Source: Algoriphagus locisalis (lineage in GTDB: Bacteria; Bacteroidota; Bacteroidia; Cytophagales; Cyclobacteriaceae). From it: a stretch of 64,000 bases of DNA. Position numbers and translations under genes: made by a program. Each line of letters opens with the position of its first letter. Positions within the stretch are counted from its first letter, which is position 1. The notes under the pieces are model-generated. The model had not been told where the DNA came from. It worked only from the letters and a program-made list of their open reading frames with translations, and did not search any database. Location of the stretch: assembly GCF_900116615.1 (NCBI RefSeq), contig NZ_FPBF01000006.1, positions 310,001 to 374,000 on the forward strand, read 5' to 3'. Below are positions 52,422 through 61,545 of this stretch, piece by piece.

Positions 52422-55400
52422 TTAAAATGAAAGTTGAATACCTCCCATGATCGTGCGAGCTGCAGGGAATTGACCATAGTCAATACCTGTGCCAAGGGAC
52501 GAGTTGATACCCGTACGAGCAGCGACTTCAGGGTCATAACCTGAATAATCTGTGATTGTTAGCAGATTCTGCGCTGAGAGATATACTCTTACTTTTGAAA
52601 TGTTTCCTTTGCTCCAAGTGTTCAGTAGGCTACTTGGAATACTATATCCTACGGAGATGTTTTTCAATCTCAAATAGGAACCGTCTTCTACGAATCTTGA
52701 GCTAGCTCTAGCATTTCTATTTGGATCGCCTGATATAGCTCTAGGTACATCCGTATTGGTATTGGATGGTGTCCAACGATCCAGTACAACATCACTTGCA
52801 CCAAATAGCCTTGTCATACCTTCAGTGTGGTAGCGAAGATTGTTGAAAATCTCATTGCCAGAGACTCCTTGCCAGAACATGGTAAAATCAAAGCCTTTGT
52901 AAGAAGCATTCGCATTTAGTCCATAGGTGAAGTCCGGTAAATAATGTCCAAGGTTAGTTCGGTCATTGGCATCAATTACCCCATCGTTATTGATATCTCT
53001 AAATCGAATATCTCCGGCTGCAGTATGCGTAGTTGGATCATATTCAGCTGGGTCGTCTGGGAGGATTTGTCTTGGAGCTGCTTGCGCTTCCTCATTGGTC
53101 TGGAAGATTCCATCCGCTATCCAGCCTAAGAAATAAGCAATAGGCTGTCCCTCTTCAGTTAGAGTCATCGCATCTCCCTGAAAAGCTGGTCCAAAGATGG
53201 TGTTTCCTGTACCCAAAGACACTAATTCATTGTTAACAAATCCCATATTTCCATCTATTGACATCTGGAAATCTCCAGAGCGAAGTTGATAACCCGCTGT
53301 AATTTCAAGTCCGGTGTTTTTAACTGTACCCACATTGGCTACTGGCGCACCATCAAAACCTAATGATGGAGGAATAGGAACTCCCAGAATCATGTCCTCA
53401 GTAGTATTTTCAAACCATTCCAAAGAAAGATTGAACTGGTCATTAAATAACCCCAAATCCAATCCAATGTTTTTCATGATCGTAGTTTCCCACTTCAAAT
53501 CCGCATTTGCCAAGGCGCTGATGGTACTTCCTGTCAGTAAGTTGTCATCAAAGTTGTAAAACAAGTTGGAGTTGATTGTTGCTTGATATACGTAATCACC
53601 GATACGGTCATTTCCTGTTTCTCCATAGCTTGCGCGTAGTTTCAAGTCACTTACAGCTTCGACACCTTGCATAAAACCTTCTTCACTTACTCTCCAGCCC
53701 ACAGACAAAGAAGGGAAGGTACCCCATTTATTATCCGGGCCAAATCTGGATCCACCATCACGTCGGATACTTGCACTTATCAAATACTTTTGCGCGTAGT
53801 CGTAGTTAACTCTACCCACATAGGATATAAGTCCATATTCTGTTCGCGTACTGGATGTGGTTTGGTTCTCAACTCCTTGAAGTTCTTTTACCTCGTTGGT
53901 TAGCGAGTTTTGACCAGAGCCGGTTAAGCTTGAAAAGGTAGAAGTTTGTCGCTCTATTACGCCGAGCGCGTCTAGATGATGCTTCCCAAAGTCAGTAGTA
54001 TAAGTGAACTGATTACTGATCAATGGAGATACAAAAGTAGATCTCGTCTGGCTGATGGCAGCAAATGGCTGAACGCTGAAGTCGCCGGCGTTGAAGCTTG
54101 GCGTATAATCAAAGGTATTGCCTAATCCTATATCCATACCTACCAAAAACTTATAATCAAGACCCTTTAGGATATTTACAGTCACATAGCCGGAACCAAG
54201 GATTTTGTAATCCTCAACATTGTTTCGTCTCAATTCTGCATTGAGAACTGGGTTTTCAGGATCCGAGCCATCTACTCGATCTGATGCTCTAAAGCCTCCT
54301 AATCTTGATGCATCACGTACAGGGATGTACGGAATGGACTTCACAATATGTTCCAGTTGGCTACGTCCCCCAGAGAATGGTTCATTTTGCCTGTCAGAAT
54401 ATGCTACGGTCAAGGTCTGACCAATCTTTATTCTATCATTGATTTTAAATTCAGTATTTGAGCGCATAGAAACCCGCTCGAATCCTGTACCTCGCATGAT
54501 ACCATCTTGAGCAAAATAGCCCACTGAGAAATTATAAAGGGCATTTTCTGTACCACCAGCCACGTTGAGGTTATAATCCTGAATCGGGGCTGATTGGAAC
54601 ATTTCGTCCTGATAATCTATGTCATTGTTGGCAAATTCTCCCAGATTATCAAATCTGGCTGGGGCATCTTCTCCCGCATTTCCTAGAAGATCTCTACCAA
54701 ATGCGATGTATTGATCGCGATTAAGGAGATTTAGCGTTTTCCAGGCATTTTGTACGCCATAATAGGCATCCAGAGAAACTACTGGTTTGCCTATTTTACC
54801 TTTTTTCGTGGTTACCAAAATAACCCCATTTGCACCTCTTGAACCGTAAATAGCGGCTGTGGAGGCGTCTTTCAGAACTTCTATGGATTCGATGTCTGCC
54901 GGGTTGATTTGATTCAGTCCACCCGCTGGCATTCCGTCGATCACATAGAGTGGTTCATTGTTACCTACCGTACCCACACCACGGATTCTTACTATGGGGT
55001 TGGTTCCTGGCGATCCAGAATTGGTTACGTTGACACCTGCAGCTCGACCCTGAAGTGCCGAAGCTAAGCTTGGAACTGGTAGGGCCCGGATCTGCTCAGA
55101 GCCTACCGAGGAAATAGCGCCGGTTACTTTGGCTCTTTCTTGAGTACCGTAGCCGACTACCACAACCTCTGAAAGTTGGGAAAGATCCTCATCCAGAGTT
55201 ACATTGAGCTCACTGGAATTTCCTACACGTACTTCTCTTGAAGTGTAGCCAATAAATGAGAAAACTAGAATTGATTCGTCCGATGGGACGGTTAAGCTAA
55301 AGTTTCCATCGATATCCGATGCCGTACCGATAGTGGTACCTTTAACCAGTACATTCACACCGGGCATGGTTTCGCCGGTGGATGATTTAATGACTCCGCT

Positions 55401-55526
55401 AACAGTTTTACTTTGGGCGAAGGTGCTTCCTGATGCTATAAGAAACAGGAATAGTGATAGCACAAATCCATGAAGAATTTTCCATGGGGGTAGTGCACGA
55501 GATTTTGGGTAAATCGTTTTACACAT
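52422..55526 (-). CDS. SusC/RagA family TonB-dependent outer-membrane transporter
   Basis: A 1034-residue TonB-linked receptor. After a signal peptide ending GSTFAQ, residues 40-115 are the carboxypeptidase-regulatory-like domain (VSGVIKSSTGETMPGVNVLVKG, then FSFIGYTSREV). The plug follows, with SEVVVVGYGTQERAKVTGAISSV and the IRIRG-like IVRIRGVGTVGNNEPLYVIDG, then YGSRGANGVILVTTKKG. The barrel ends LLTITDYSGYDPE and AARTIMGGIQLSF. It imports nutrients with energy from TonB. The leader carries a hairpin (55543-55565) and a 15-bp direct repeat (55619-55667). The C-terminus of the barrel and SusD gene are 17 bases apart. Confidence 0.96.
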   Translation of the reverse strand: MCKTIYPKSRALPPWKILHGFVLSLFLFLIASGSTFAQSKTVSGVIKSSTGETMPGVNVLVKGTTIGTASDIDGNFSLTVPSDESILVFSFIGYTSREVRVGNSSELNVTLDEDLSQLSEVVVVGYGTQERAKVTGAISSVGSEQIRALPVPSLASALQGRAAGVNVTNSGSPGTNPIVRIRGVGTVGNNEPLYVIDGMPAGGLNQINPADIESIEVLKDASTAAIYGSRGANGVILVTTKKGKIGKPVVSLDAYYGVQNAWKTLNLLNRDQYIAFGRDLLGNAGEDAPARFDNLGEFANNDIDYQDEMFQSAPIQDYNLNVAGGTENALYNFSVGYFAQDGIMRGTGFERVSMRSNTEFKINDRIKIGQTLTVAYSDRQNEPFSGGRSQLEHIVKSIPYIPVRDASRLGGFRASDRVDGSDPENPVLNAELRRNNVEDYKILGSGYVTVNILKGLDYKFLVGMDIGLGNTFDYTPSFNAGDFSVQPFAAISQTRSTFVSPLISNQFTYTTDFGKHHLDALGVIERQTSTFSSLTGSGQNSLTNEVKELQGVENQTTSSTRTEYGLISYVGRVNYDYAQKYLISASIRRDGGSRFGPDNKWGTFPSLSVGWRVSEEGFMQGVEAVSDLKLRASYGETGNDRIGDYVYQATINSNLFYNFDDNLLTGSTISALANADLKWETTIMKNIGLDLGLFNDQFNLSLEWFENTTEDMILGVPIPPSLGFDGAPVANVGTVKNTGLEITAGYQLRSGDFQMSIDGNMGFVNNELVSLGTGNTIFGPAFQGDAMTLTEEGQPIAYFLGWIADGIFQTNEEAQAAPRQILPDDPAEYDPTTHTAAGDIRFRDINNDGVIDANDRTNLGHYLPDFTYGLNANASYKGFDFTMFWQGVSGNEIFNNLRYHTEGMTRLFGASDVVLDRWTPSNTNTDVPRAISGDPNRNARASSRFVEDGSYLRLKNISVGYSIPSSLLNTWSKGNISKVRVYLSAQNLLTITDYSGYDPEVAARTGINSSLGTGIDYGQFPAARTIMGGIQLSF

Positions 55527-55542
55527 AAGTTTAAGAAATTTT

Positions 55543-55565
55543 TAACAGGTTCTTTTAACCTGTTA
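55543..55565 (-). promoter_or_regulatory. Perfect hairpin in the SusC leader
   Basis: TAACAGGTT and AACCTGTTA are perfect 9-bp arms around a 5-base loop, 17 bp before the SusC start. Position and symmetry fit either an operator or an RNA hairpin near the ribosome-binding region. Confidence 0.6.
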
Positions 55566-55618
55566 GGTTTGAGATGGGTAAATTGTATTGCTTGTTACAG
55601 CAGTATTATGCCGTTAAT

Positions 55619-55667
55619 GTAAAAATCTTTTTTTGGTTATAATTATTATTACGTAAAAATCTTTTTT
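55619..55667. promoter_or_regulatory. Paired 15-bp direct repeats upstream of SusC gene
   Basis: GTAAAAATCTTTTTT occurs at 55619 and again at 55653, 34 bp apart (about three helical turns), in the AT-rich 308-bp region between the SusC and DUF6702 genes. Such spacing fits regulator binding on one DNA face; no regulator gene is adjacent. The rest of the 308 bp shows no gene. Confidence 0.5.
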
Positions 55668-55834
55668 ACCACTAAAAATGAATGTGCTGACATGTAAATT
55701 CAAAAAATTCTATTTTTTTACTTGAAAACACCTACTTTCATAAAAAATATAGGGCCAGTAGTTGATCTTAATTGAAAAATATTTCTTCTCTATCAAAATA
55801 TAAGAAAAAAAATTTCAGTTGACTCCTTTTTTAC

Positions 55835-56326
55835 CTATTTATTTAAGATTCCAGTTTCACTTCCTTTTCCCAAAATTAAGCTTTTGGGTGAAGAGTTTTC
55901 AAAATAAACTTGAACAACATTCTTTTGATCTGGGAAATCATTTATTAATACACTGTTTTTCACTTTAACCAAACTAGGCTCTTTTACTAGTTCTGATTCG
56001 AAGTAAAACCAAGCCGCATCATCTTCGACTTCATAGCCAAGGAATTTGAGTTTCACAGCTTTGTCTTCAATCCAGATTGTAGTTTGGTCTGCCAAGTAAG
56101 TTTCAATTTGCTTATTCAGTTTTTCTTTAATGGCGGGATTTAGAAAATCAATGGATTCATCATGGTAAGCACTTAATGCGATTTCCAGATCATCCCAAAA
56201 AATCTTCTGTGAGATCTCCAGATGTTCGGTTTCCTCATTCCATTTTATTTCCGTGAGACTGAGGTGAAAAGGGTGGGCAAATACCAGCCATCCCAAACTG
56301 ATCATGTATAAGTAAAACTGGTGCAT
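55835..56326 (-). CDS. DUF6702 family secreted protein
   Basis: A 163-residue protein with a short signal peptide (QFYLYMISLGWLVFAHPFH) and a small beta-rich domain. The pattern HPFHLSLTEIKWNEETEHLEISQKIFWDDLE, with VYFENSSPKSLILGKG near the end, fits DUF6702, which occurs widely in Bacteroidetes next to HupE-like and M1 peptidase genes, as here. It is divergent from the HupE/UreJ-like gene, with 83 bp between. Function unknown; periplasmic. Confidence 0.85.
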   Translation of the reverse strand: MHQFYLYMISLGWLVFAHPFHLSLTEIKWNEETEHLEISQKIFWDDLEIALSAYHDESIDFLNPAIKEKLNKQIETYLADQTTIWIEDKAVKLKFLGYEVEDDAAWFYFESELVKEPSLVKVKNSVLINDFPDQKNVVQVYFENSSPKSLILGKGSETGILNK

Positions 56327-56409
56327 TTGGTATTCTGTAGTCTGTCTTTTCTGGGAATAATCCTGTATAATTGCGCAATTTACTTCTTTAGAGGTATTTC
56401 ACCCTTTCT

Positions 56410-56991
56410 ATGAGTCCATTTCAACTTTATTTTCGTCTTGGCCTTCAACATATCCTGGATATACAAGGTTACGATCATATTCTTTTTGTATTGGCACTAT
56501 GTGCAGTCTTTATTCCTAGGGATTGGCGCAAAGTCCTGATTCTGGTTACAGCCTTCACTATAGGCCATTCTTTGACCTTAGCTTTGGCTACCTTCAAAGT
56601 AGTCAATGTAAATTCTGATCTGATCGAATTTCTGATCCCGGTGACCATAGCGATTACAGCGTTTATTACAATTCTCCGGCCAAGACCCTCTTCCGGTAAG
56701 GGCATCTCGGTCAACTATATCTTTGCATTGGTATTTGGCCTGATTCACGGTTTGGGTTTTTCCAATTATCTCAGAAGTCTATTAGGAAAAGAAGCGAGTA
56801 TCTGGCAGCCTTTGCTTGCCTTTAATCTTGGACTTGAAGTTGGGCAATTGGTCATTGTGGCTGTTTTCATGCTTCTCACTTCCATCTTGGTAGGAATAGC
56901 CGGAGTGAGCAGGAAGGAATGGACTTTGGTAGTAGCGTCCATGGTATTCGGTGTGGCGCTGATGCTGATGTTGGAAACGAAATTTTGGTAG
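56410..56991 (+). CDS. HupE/UreJ-like membrane protein
   Basis: A 193-residue protein with six hydrophobic helices. GLQHILDIQGYDHILFVLALCAVF, then FTIGHSLTLALAT and FALVFGLIHGLGFSNYL, carry the conserved His and Asp residues of the HupE/UreJ_2 family. Some family members are thought to take up nickel or other metals, but the Bacteroidetes version next to DUF6702 and an M1 peptidase has no proven substrate. It precedes the peptidase gene by 57 bp and may be co-transcribed with it. Confidence 0.88.
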   Translation: MSPFQLYFRLGLQHILDIQGYDHILFVLALCAVFIPRDWRKVLILVTAFTIGHSLTLALATFKVVNVNSDLIEFLIPVTIAITAFITILRPRPSSGKGISVNYIFALVFGLIHGLGFSNYLRSLLGKEASIWQPLLAFNLGLEVGQLVIVAVFMLLTSILVGIAGVSRKEWTLVVASMVFGVALMLMLETKFW

Positions 56992-57048
56992 AAAAAATGT
57001 TCGGTTTCGGGAGACCGATGTCCGATGAATTAAGAAAATAAATTGCTT

Positions 57049-59376
57049 ATGAGAAAAATACTATTACTTACAGCATTCGCAATCTTGGGGATTTTCCCTG
57101 CTTTTGCACAGCACTCGGATCAGAATCATGCCGAGCGATTTGAGCAGCTCGGTCCTATGCTTCGCACACCAAATGTTTACCGCACTGCCTCTGGAGCTCC
57201 CGGTCATATGTATTGGCAACAGCAAGCAAATTATGTGATTAACGTGGAGCTGGATGATGAAAATCAGTCTATCAAGGGTTCTGAAAAGGTTACTTATATC
57301 AATAATTCTCCTGATCAATTGACTTACCTATGGGTGCAACTGGAGGAGAATCAGCGTGGAGCAGATTCGGATACGCCAAAGGCAGCGGAAAGCTCAATCG
57401 GCTCAAGAATGACCCTTCGTAGTCTTGAAGGTCTTATTTGGGCTAATGAAGATTTTGGTTATAAAGTATTGGAAGTGAAAGATTCCAAAGGAAATCCTCT
57501 TCCGGTCACTGTCAATAAAACGATGATGAGAATTGATCTTCCTACTCCGTTGAAAGCTGGAGATAGCTTCACCTTCGGAGTAGATTGGACTTTCAACATT
57601 ACCAATAGAGTTGGTTATATCTCCGGCCGTCCAGGATACGAATATTTTGAAGGAGATGACAACTACTTGTACACCATGGCCGAGTGGTTTCCAAGAATGG
57701 CTGTTTACTCAGACTTTGAAGGCTGGCAAAACAAGCAATTCATGGGCTCTGGTGAGTTTGCGTTGGTTTTTGGTGACTATGAAGTAAATATCACCGTTCC
57801 TGCCGATCATATGGTAGGCGCAACTGGCGAGCTTCAAAATGCAAGTCAAGTTCTTTCTTCAACAGAATTGAATAGATGGAATACAGCAAAGAAAACTTAT
57901 GATAATCCAGTTGTAATCCGTACGCAGGATGAAGCTACTGAATTAGAAAAAAGTAAGTCATCTGAGAAAAAGACCTGGAAATTCAAAGCTGAGAACGTTC
58001 GTGACTTTGCCTGGACATCCTCCCGTAAGTTCATCTGGGATGCGATGGCTGTAAAGCAAGGAGGCAAAGACGTGATGGCCATGTCGTACTACGCCAAAGA
58101 AGCCAATCCGCTGTGGGGTCAGTATTCTACCCGAGTGGTAGCGCATACGATCAAATCGTACTCTGCCCATACTTTCGACTATCCGTATCCAACTGCGATT
58201 TCTGTAGAGGCTGCAAATGGCATGGAATACCCGATGATTTGTTTCAACTATGGTCGTCCTGATTCTGACGGAACATACTCTGAAGCAGTGAAAAATGGAA
58301 TGATTGGGGTGATTATTCACGAAGTAGGACATAACTTTTTCCCAATGATTGTGAATTCTGACGAGCGTCAGTGGACTTGGATGGATGAGGGACTGAATAC
58401 CTTTATGCAGTTTATGGCTGAGCAGGAATGGGATCGCAATTTTCCTTCTCGCCGTGGTCCTGCGCATAAGATCGTGCCTTACATGAGAAGCTCAGTGAAT
58501 ACACTTGAGCCGATTATGACCAACTCGGAGAATATCATCCAGTTTGGCCCAAATGCCTATGCAAAACCAGCAACAGCCTTAAATATCCTTCGTGAAACAG
58601 TGATGGGAAGAGAGCTGTTTGACTACGCTTTCAAAGAATATGCACGCAGATGGATGTTTAAGCATCCTACTCCAGATGACTTGTTCCGTACGATGGAAGA
58701 TGCTTCGGCAGTTGATCTGGACTGGTTTTGGAGAGGATGGTTCTATGGTACTGAGCCTGTGGATATTGCTATTGAGAATGTAGCGCTATACAAAATGGAA
58801 AACCGTACTCCTGCAGAAATAAATGCGGAACGGAAGGCGGAAGCAGACCGTGAGGAAGATTACGTTTCCAAAGAATTCAATAGAACCGACGTGAAAGAAA
58901 CGGTGATTGAAGCCAATTCTGCAACACGAGATTTCTACACGACTTACAATCCTTTCACCGTGACTCCTGAAGATGAAGCAAGCTATCAGAAATTTATGGC
59001 TAGTCTTTCTCCTAAGGAAAAGGAGTTGATGGAAAAGGATTTGAATTTCTATGAGATCACCTTCAAAAATGTTGGTGGATTGGTCATGCCGATCATTTTG
59101 GAATTCCAATACGCTGATGGTACTTCTGAGATCGATCGAATCCCTGTGGAAATCTGGAGAAAAAATGAGTCTCAGGTGACTAAGGTATTTGTGAAAGAGA
59201 AAGAGGTCACTCAAATCATTCTTGATCCAAAAAGAGAAACAGCCGATATCGATGAGTCCAGCAATTACTGGCCAAGACAATATCAGCCGACTCGATTTGA
59301 ATTGTTCAAAGGCTCGGGAGCTGCGCGGGGGACATCTACAGGTAGTAATCCTATGAAAGAGGCACAGAAGAAGTAA
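57049..59376 (+). CDS. M1 family zinc metallopeptidase
   Basis: A protein of 775 residues with a signal peptide (KILLLTAFAILGIFPAFAQ). The zinc motif HEVGH begins at residue 424, with the third ligand Glu at 447 in WMDEGLNTF, a HExxH-18-E gluzincin. The N-terminal 270 residues form the beta-saddle domain of M1 aminopeptidases. It is probably periplasmic and trims peptides. An in-frame TTG at 57043 exists, but the ATG at 57049 is the natural start of the signal peptide. The C-terminal 170 residues are charged and the extreme end is Ser/Gly-rich. Confidence 0.93.
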   Translation: MRKILLLTAFAILGIFPAFAQHSDQNHAERFEQLGPMLRTPNVYRTASGAPGHMYWQQQANYVINVELDDENQSIKGSEKVTYINNSPDQLTYLWVQLEENQRGADSDTPKAAESSIGSRMTLRSLEGLIWANEDFGYKVLEVKDSKGNPLPVTVNKTMMRIDLPTPLKAGDSFTFGVDWTFNITNRVGYISGRPGYEYFEGDDNYLYTMAEWFPRMAVYSDFEGWQNKQFMGSGEFALVFGDYEVNITVPADHMVGATGELQNASQVLSSTELNRWNTAKKTYDNPVVIRTQDEATELEKSKSSEKKTWKFKAENVRDFAWTSSRKFIWDAMAVKQGGKDVMAMSYYAKEANPLWGQYSTRVVAHTIKSYSAHTFDYPYPTAISVEAANGMEYPMICFNYGRPDSDGTYSEAVKNGMIGVIIHEVGHNFFPMIVNSDERQWTWMDEGLNTFMQFMAEQEWDRNFPSRRGPAHKIVPYMRSSVNTLEPIMTNSENIIQFGPNAYAKPATALNILRETVMGRELFDYAFKEYARRWMFKHPTPDDLFRTMEDASAVDLDWFWRGWFYGTEPVDIAIENVALYKMENRTPAEINAERKAEADREEDYVSKEFNRTDVKETVIEANSATRDFYTTYNPFTVTPEDEASYQKFMASLSPKEKELMEKDLNFYEITFKNVGGLVMPIILEFQYADGTSEIDRIPVEIWRKNESQVTKVFVKEKEVTQIILDPKRETADIDESSNYWPRQYQPTRFELFKGSGAARGTSTGSNPMKEAQKK

Positions 59377-59749
59377 TCTAAGACAGTATAACTAACATGG
59401 ATATACGGAATGATGCCAGTAACCAATATTTCTTTGCTCCCCCGGTCAGAAGACCGATGACCGAAGACTCCCGCATTGGCGGGACAGGCTGAAATTGCCT
59501 CAATTCTAAAGTTTAACATATGCTATATTGCTTTGGCTTCCTTACTGGCAGAAAAGCGGATATACATAATAACTAATCTAAAAAGCCGGCGAAAGTCGGC
59601 TTTTTTACCTAGATCTGAATATTGTTGTTGAAAAGGGCCTTATATATACCCGATATTGGGTATTTCTTTTACTGATTCTCTTGACTAGGTTTAAGAAGTG
59701 AAAATTTAAAAAATAATGAAACCACAAAACCACAAACTATAGAATCTTG
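59377..59749. other. 373-bp intergenic region with repeats and a terminator
   Basis: It holds a stretch near 59441-59490 (CCGGTCAGAAGACCGATGAC, then a CCCGC/GCGGG hairpin) related to short GACCGA-type repeats at 402-416 and 57011-57026, a terminator at 59581-59606, and AT-rich promoter sequence before 59750. No gene is recognisable. Confidence 0.6.
59581..59606 (+). terminator. Rho-independent terminator of a repeated family
   Basis: AAAAGCCG and CGGCTTTT flank GCGAAAGT, followed by a T run. Near-identical copies occur at 60502-60524 and, degraded, at 61393-61420. Confidence 0.75.
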
Positions 59750-60469
59750 ATGAGGCTATTTTATGAAAAGCTTACTTTTTCTATTCTCTTTCTTTTTCTT
59801 CTAGGATTTTCTCCTGCTTATGCTCAAAATTCTTTTGGGTTGGAGTTTGGGCACAATTGGAGAAGTATTTCTGGTGGAGCCTTTGATTATGACAGTATTC
59901 GGATTTCTACGATTTCGGGAGGCGATACTGGAGAACCATTTGGGGGTATTTTCTATGAGTACCAAATTGGGAAAAGGATTTCACTTCATAATAAACTCAA
60001 CTACGGATCGAGATTTATAGGCTATGCTGTATATAACAACTTTGCTGACTGTCAATTCTGCCCGGTACGGAAGATCGCTACAGTAGGAGTAGGCAGTTTA
60101 GCATTTGAGATTTTACCACAGGTTACTATTCTATCCTATTCTAATTTCAAATTGAACATTTTTGGAGGAGTCAATTCAACATTCAATTTCGTCAAAAATG
60201 AAGCTGATTTATATTTTCAAAACCAGCCAGGAGTTAGTTCGGTGTTTAATTCTTTGGATAGTGTAGTGGATCCGATCACCTTTAGTTTTGCCTATGGTGC
60301 CTCCTTAGAAATATGGAGAATCATGTTGTGGGCTAAAGTAAATCCTCCGGCCTCTTTTACTAATTCAATAGAAATCAATGATCAGGAATATGACTTTGAT
60401 AACTCTTGGGGATTTGTATCCTTTTCGCTAGGGTATAAGTTTTTTAGTTTAAAAAGGCGACATTACTAA
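59750..60469 (+). CDS. Outer-membrane beta-barrel protein
   Basis: A protein of about 239 residues with a signal peptide (FSILFLFLLGFSPAYAQ) and alternating strands such as FGLEFGHNWRSISGG, FYEYQIGKRISLHNKLNYGS and LNIFGGVNSTFNF; it ends SFSLGYKFFSLKRRHY with the aromatic near the C-terminus seen in barrels. It fits a small porin-like outer-membrane barrel. CQFCPVR holds a lone Cys pair that may form a disulphide. A TTG at 59747 precedes the ATG at 59750, which I use. Function unknown. Confidence 0.8.
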   Translation: MRLFYEKLTFSILFLFLLGFSPAYAQNSFGLEFGHNWRSISGGAFDYDSIRISTISGGDTGEPFGGIFYEYQIGKRISLHNKLNYGSRFIGYAVYNNFADCQFCPVRKIATVGVGSLAFEILPQVTILSYSNFKLNIFGGVNSTFNFVKNEADLYFQNQPGVSSVFNSLDSVVDPITFSFAYGASLEIWRIMLWAKVNPPASFTNSIEINDQEYDFDNSWGFVSFSLGYKFFSLKRRHY

Positions 60470-60501
60470 TCAAGGCTCAACGCTTGGATATAATCAAAAC
60501 T

Positions 60502-60524
60502 AGGCCGGCGAAAGTCGGCTTTTT
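60502..60524 (+). terminator. Rho-independent terminator, second family copy
   Basis: GGCCGGCGAAAGTCGGCT followed by a T run repeats the terminator at 59581-59606 and terminates the beta-barrel gene. Confidence 0.75.
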
Positions 60525-60604
60525 CCATTTCAGGAATTTTCATGGTGTTTGTTGCGCACTTTAATTACCTTGAAAATCAATTGAAATAACCCAAACCCAT
60601 ACCT

Positions 60605-61384
60605 ATGAAAAAGATCAATCTGATTACGAGTCTACTTATTCTCGCAGTTACTTTTCTTAGCTCGACTTCTTTTGCGCAAAAAAGAGATTTCTACGAGCTG
60701 AGGACTTATCACTTTGAAAATGCTGAGCAAGAAGCGATGCTGGACGATTACCTGGCCAATGCTTTTATACCTGCTGCACACAAATACGGAATTGCCAAAG
60801 TGGGTGTATTCAAGCCCATAGCTTCCCAGCCGAATGCAGGCAAGGCAATCTATCTATTTCTGCCATTCAAGTCCATGAATGATTTCGTGGCTTTGGAGGG
60901 AAAACTGGCAAAAGACCAAGCCTATCAGACTGCCGGATCTGCCTACATCAATGCTTCCCATACCAATCCACCTTACAAAAGAATTGAAAGCTCTCTACTT
61001 CAGGCGATGAGTGGACAGCCGAAGTTTGCCGAATCTAAGTTGACAAACGCCAAGAAAGATAGAGTCTATGAATTGCGTAGCTATGAAGCTGCTACGGAGC
61101 GTCTGTATCAGGCTAAAGTGAAGATGTTCAATTCCGGTGAAATGGATATTTTCGAAAAGCTGAATTGCAGTCCGATTTTCTATGGTGAGACGATAGCTGG
61201 GGCGAATATGCCAAACTTAGTCTATATGACTACCCATGAAAATATGGACATCAGAAATGAACACTGGAAGCAATTTGGTACTGATCCTGATTGGTTGGGC
61301 ATGAGGGACTTGCCTGAATACGCCAATACGGTATCCAGAAACGACACGAAATTGCTTTATCCGGTAGAATATTCAGAGTTGTAA
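60605..61384 (+). CDS. Secreted NIPSNAP family protein
   Basis: A 259-residue protein with a signal peptide (LITSLLILAVTFLSSTSFAQ) followed by two dimeric alpha/beta-barrel NIPSNAP repeats. The first begins RDFYELRTYHFEN and the second begins DRVYELRSYEAAT, the diagnostic ELR-x-Y motif in each. The second ends with VYMTTHENMDIRNEHWKQF. NIPSNAP proteins are of uncertain function, and bacterial secreted forms are common in Bacteroidetes. It is transcribed alone after the family terminator at 60502. Confidence 0.92.
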   Translation: MKKINLITSLLILAVTFLSSTSFAQKRDFYELRTYHFENAEQEAMLDDYLANAFIPAAHKYGIAKVGVFKPIASQPNAGKAIYLFLPFKSMNDFVALEGKLAKDQAYQTAGSAYINASHTNPPYKRIESSLLQAMSGQPKFAESKLTNAKKDRVYELRSYEAATERLYQAKVKMFNSGEMDIFEKLNCSPIFYGETIAGANMPNLVYMTTHENMDIRNEHWKQFGTDPDWLGMRDLPEYANTVSRNDTKLLYPVEYSEL

Positions 61385-61507
61385 TGGAATGTGAAAAGCC
61401 GGCGAGATTCTGTTTTTTTTAACCGCAATGCGCACAGGACTTTATCATGTGCCTATTTCTTTATAATTGCTGAGTTAACCCAAATCTCCAGTAGCGGGGA
61501 TTTTCGC

Positions 61508-61540
61508 AGACCTTCCAGGTTTTGAAAACTTGGAAGGTCT
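61508..61540. terminator. Strong terminator between convergent genes
   Basis: AGACCTTCCA and TGGAAGGTCT are perfect 10-bp arms, extended by a few more pairs, with a T-rich stretch after it. The M20 gene ends six bases beyond on the other strand. Confidence 0.8.
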
Positions 61541-61545
61541 TCTTT

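Noticed and set aside
58786..59280. 164-codon minus-strand frame within the M1 peptidase gene
   Set aside because: Antisense shadow of a metallopeptidase with a complete zinc site; no independent evidence.
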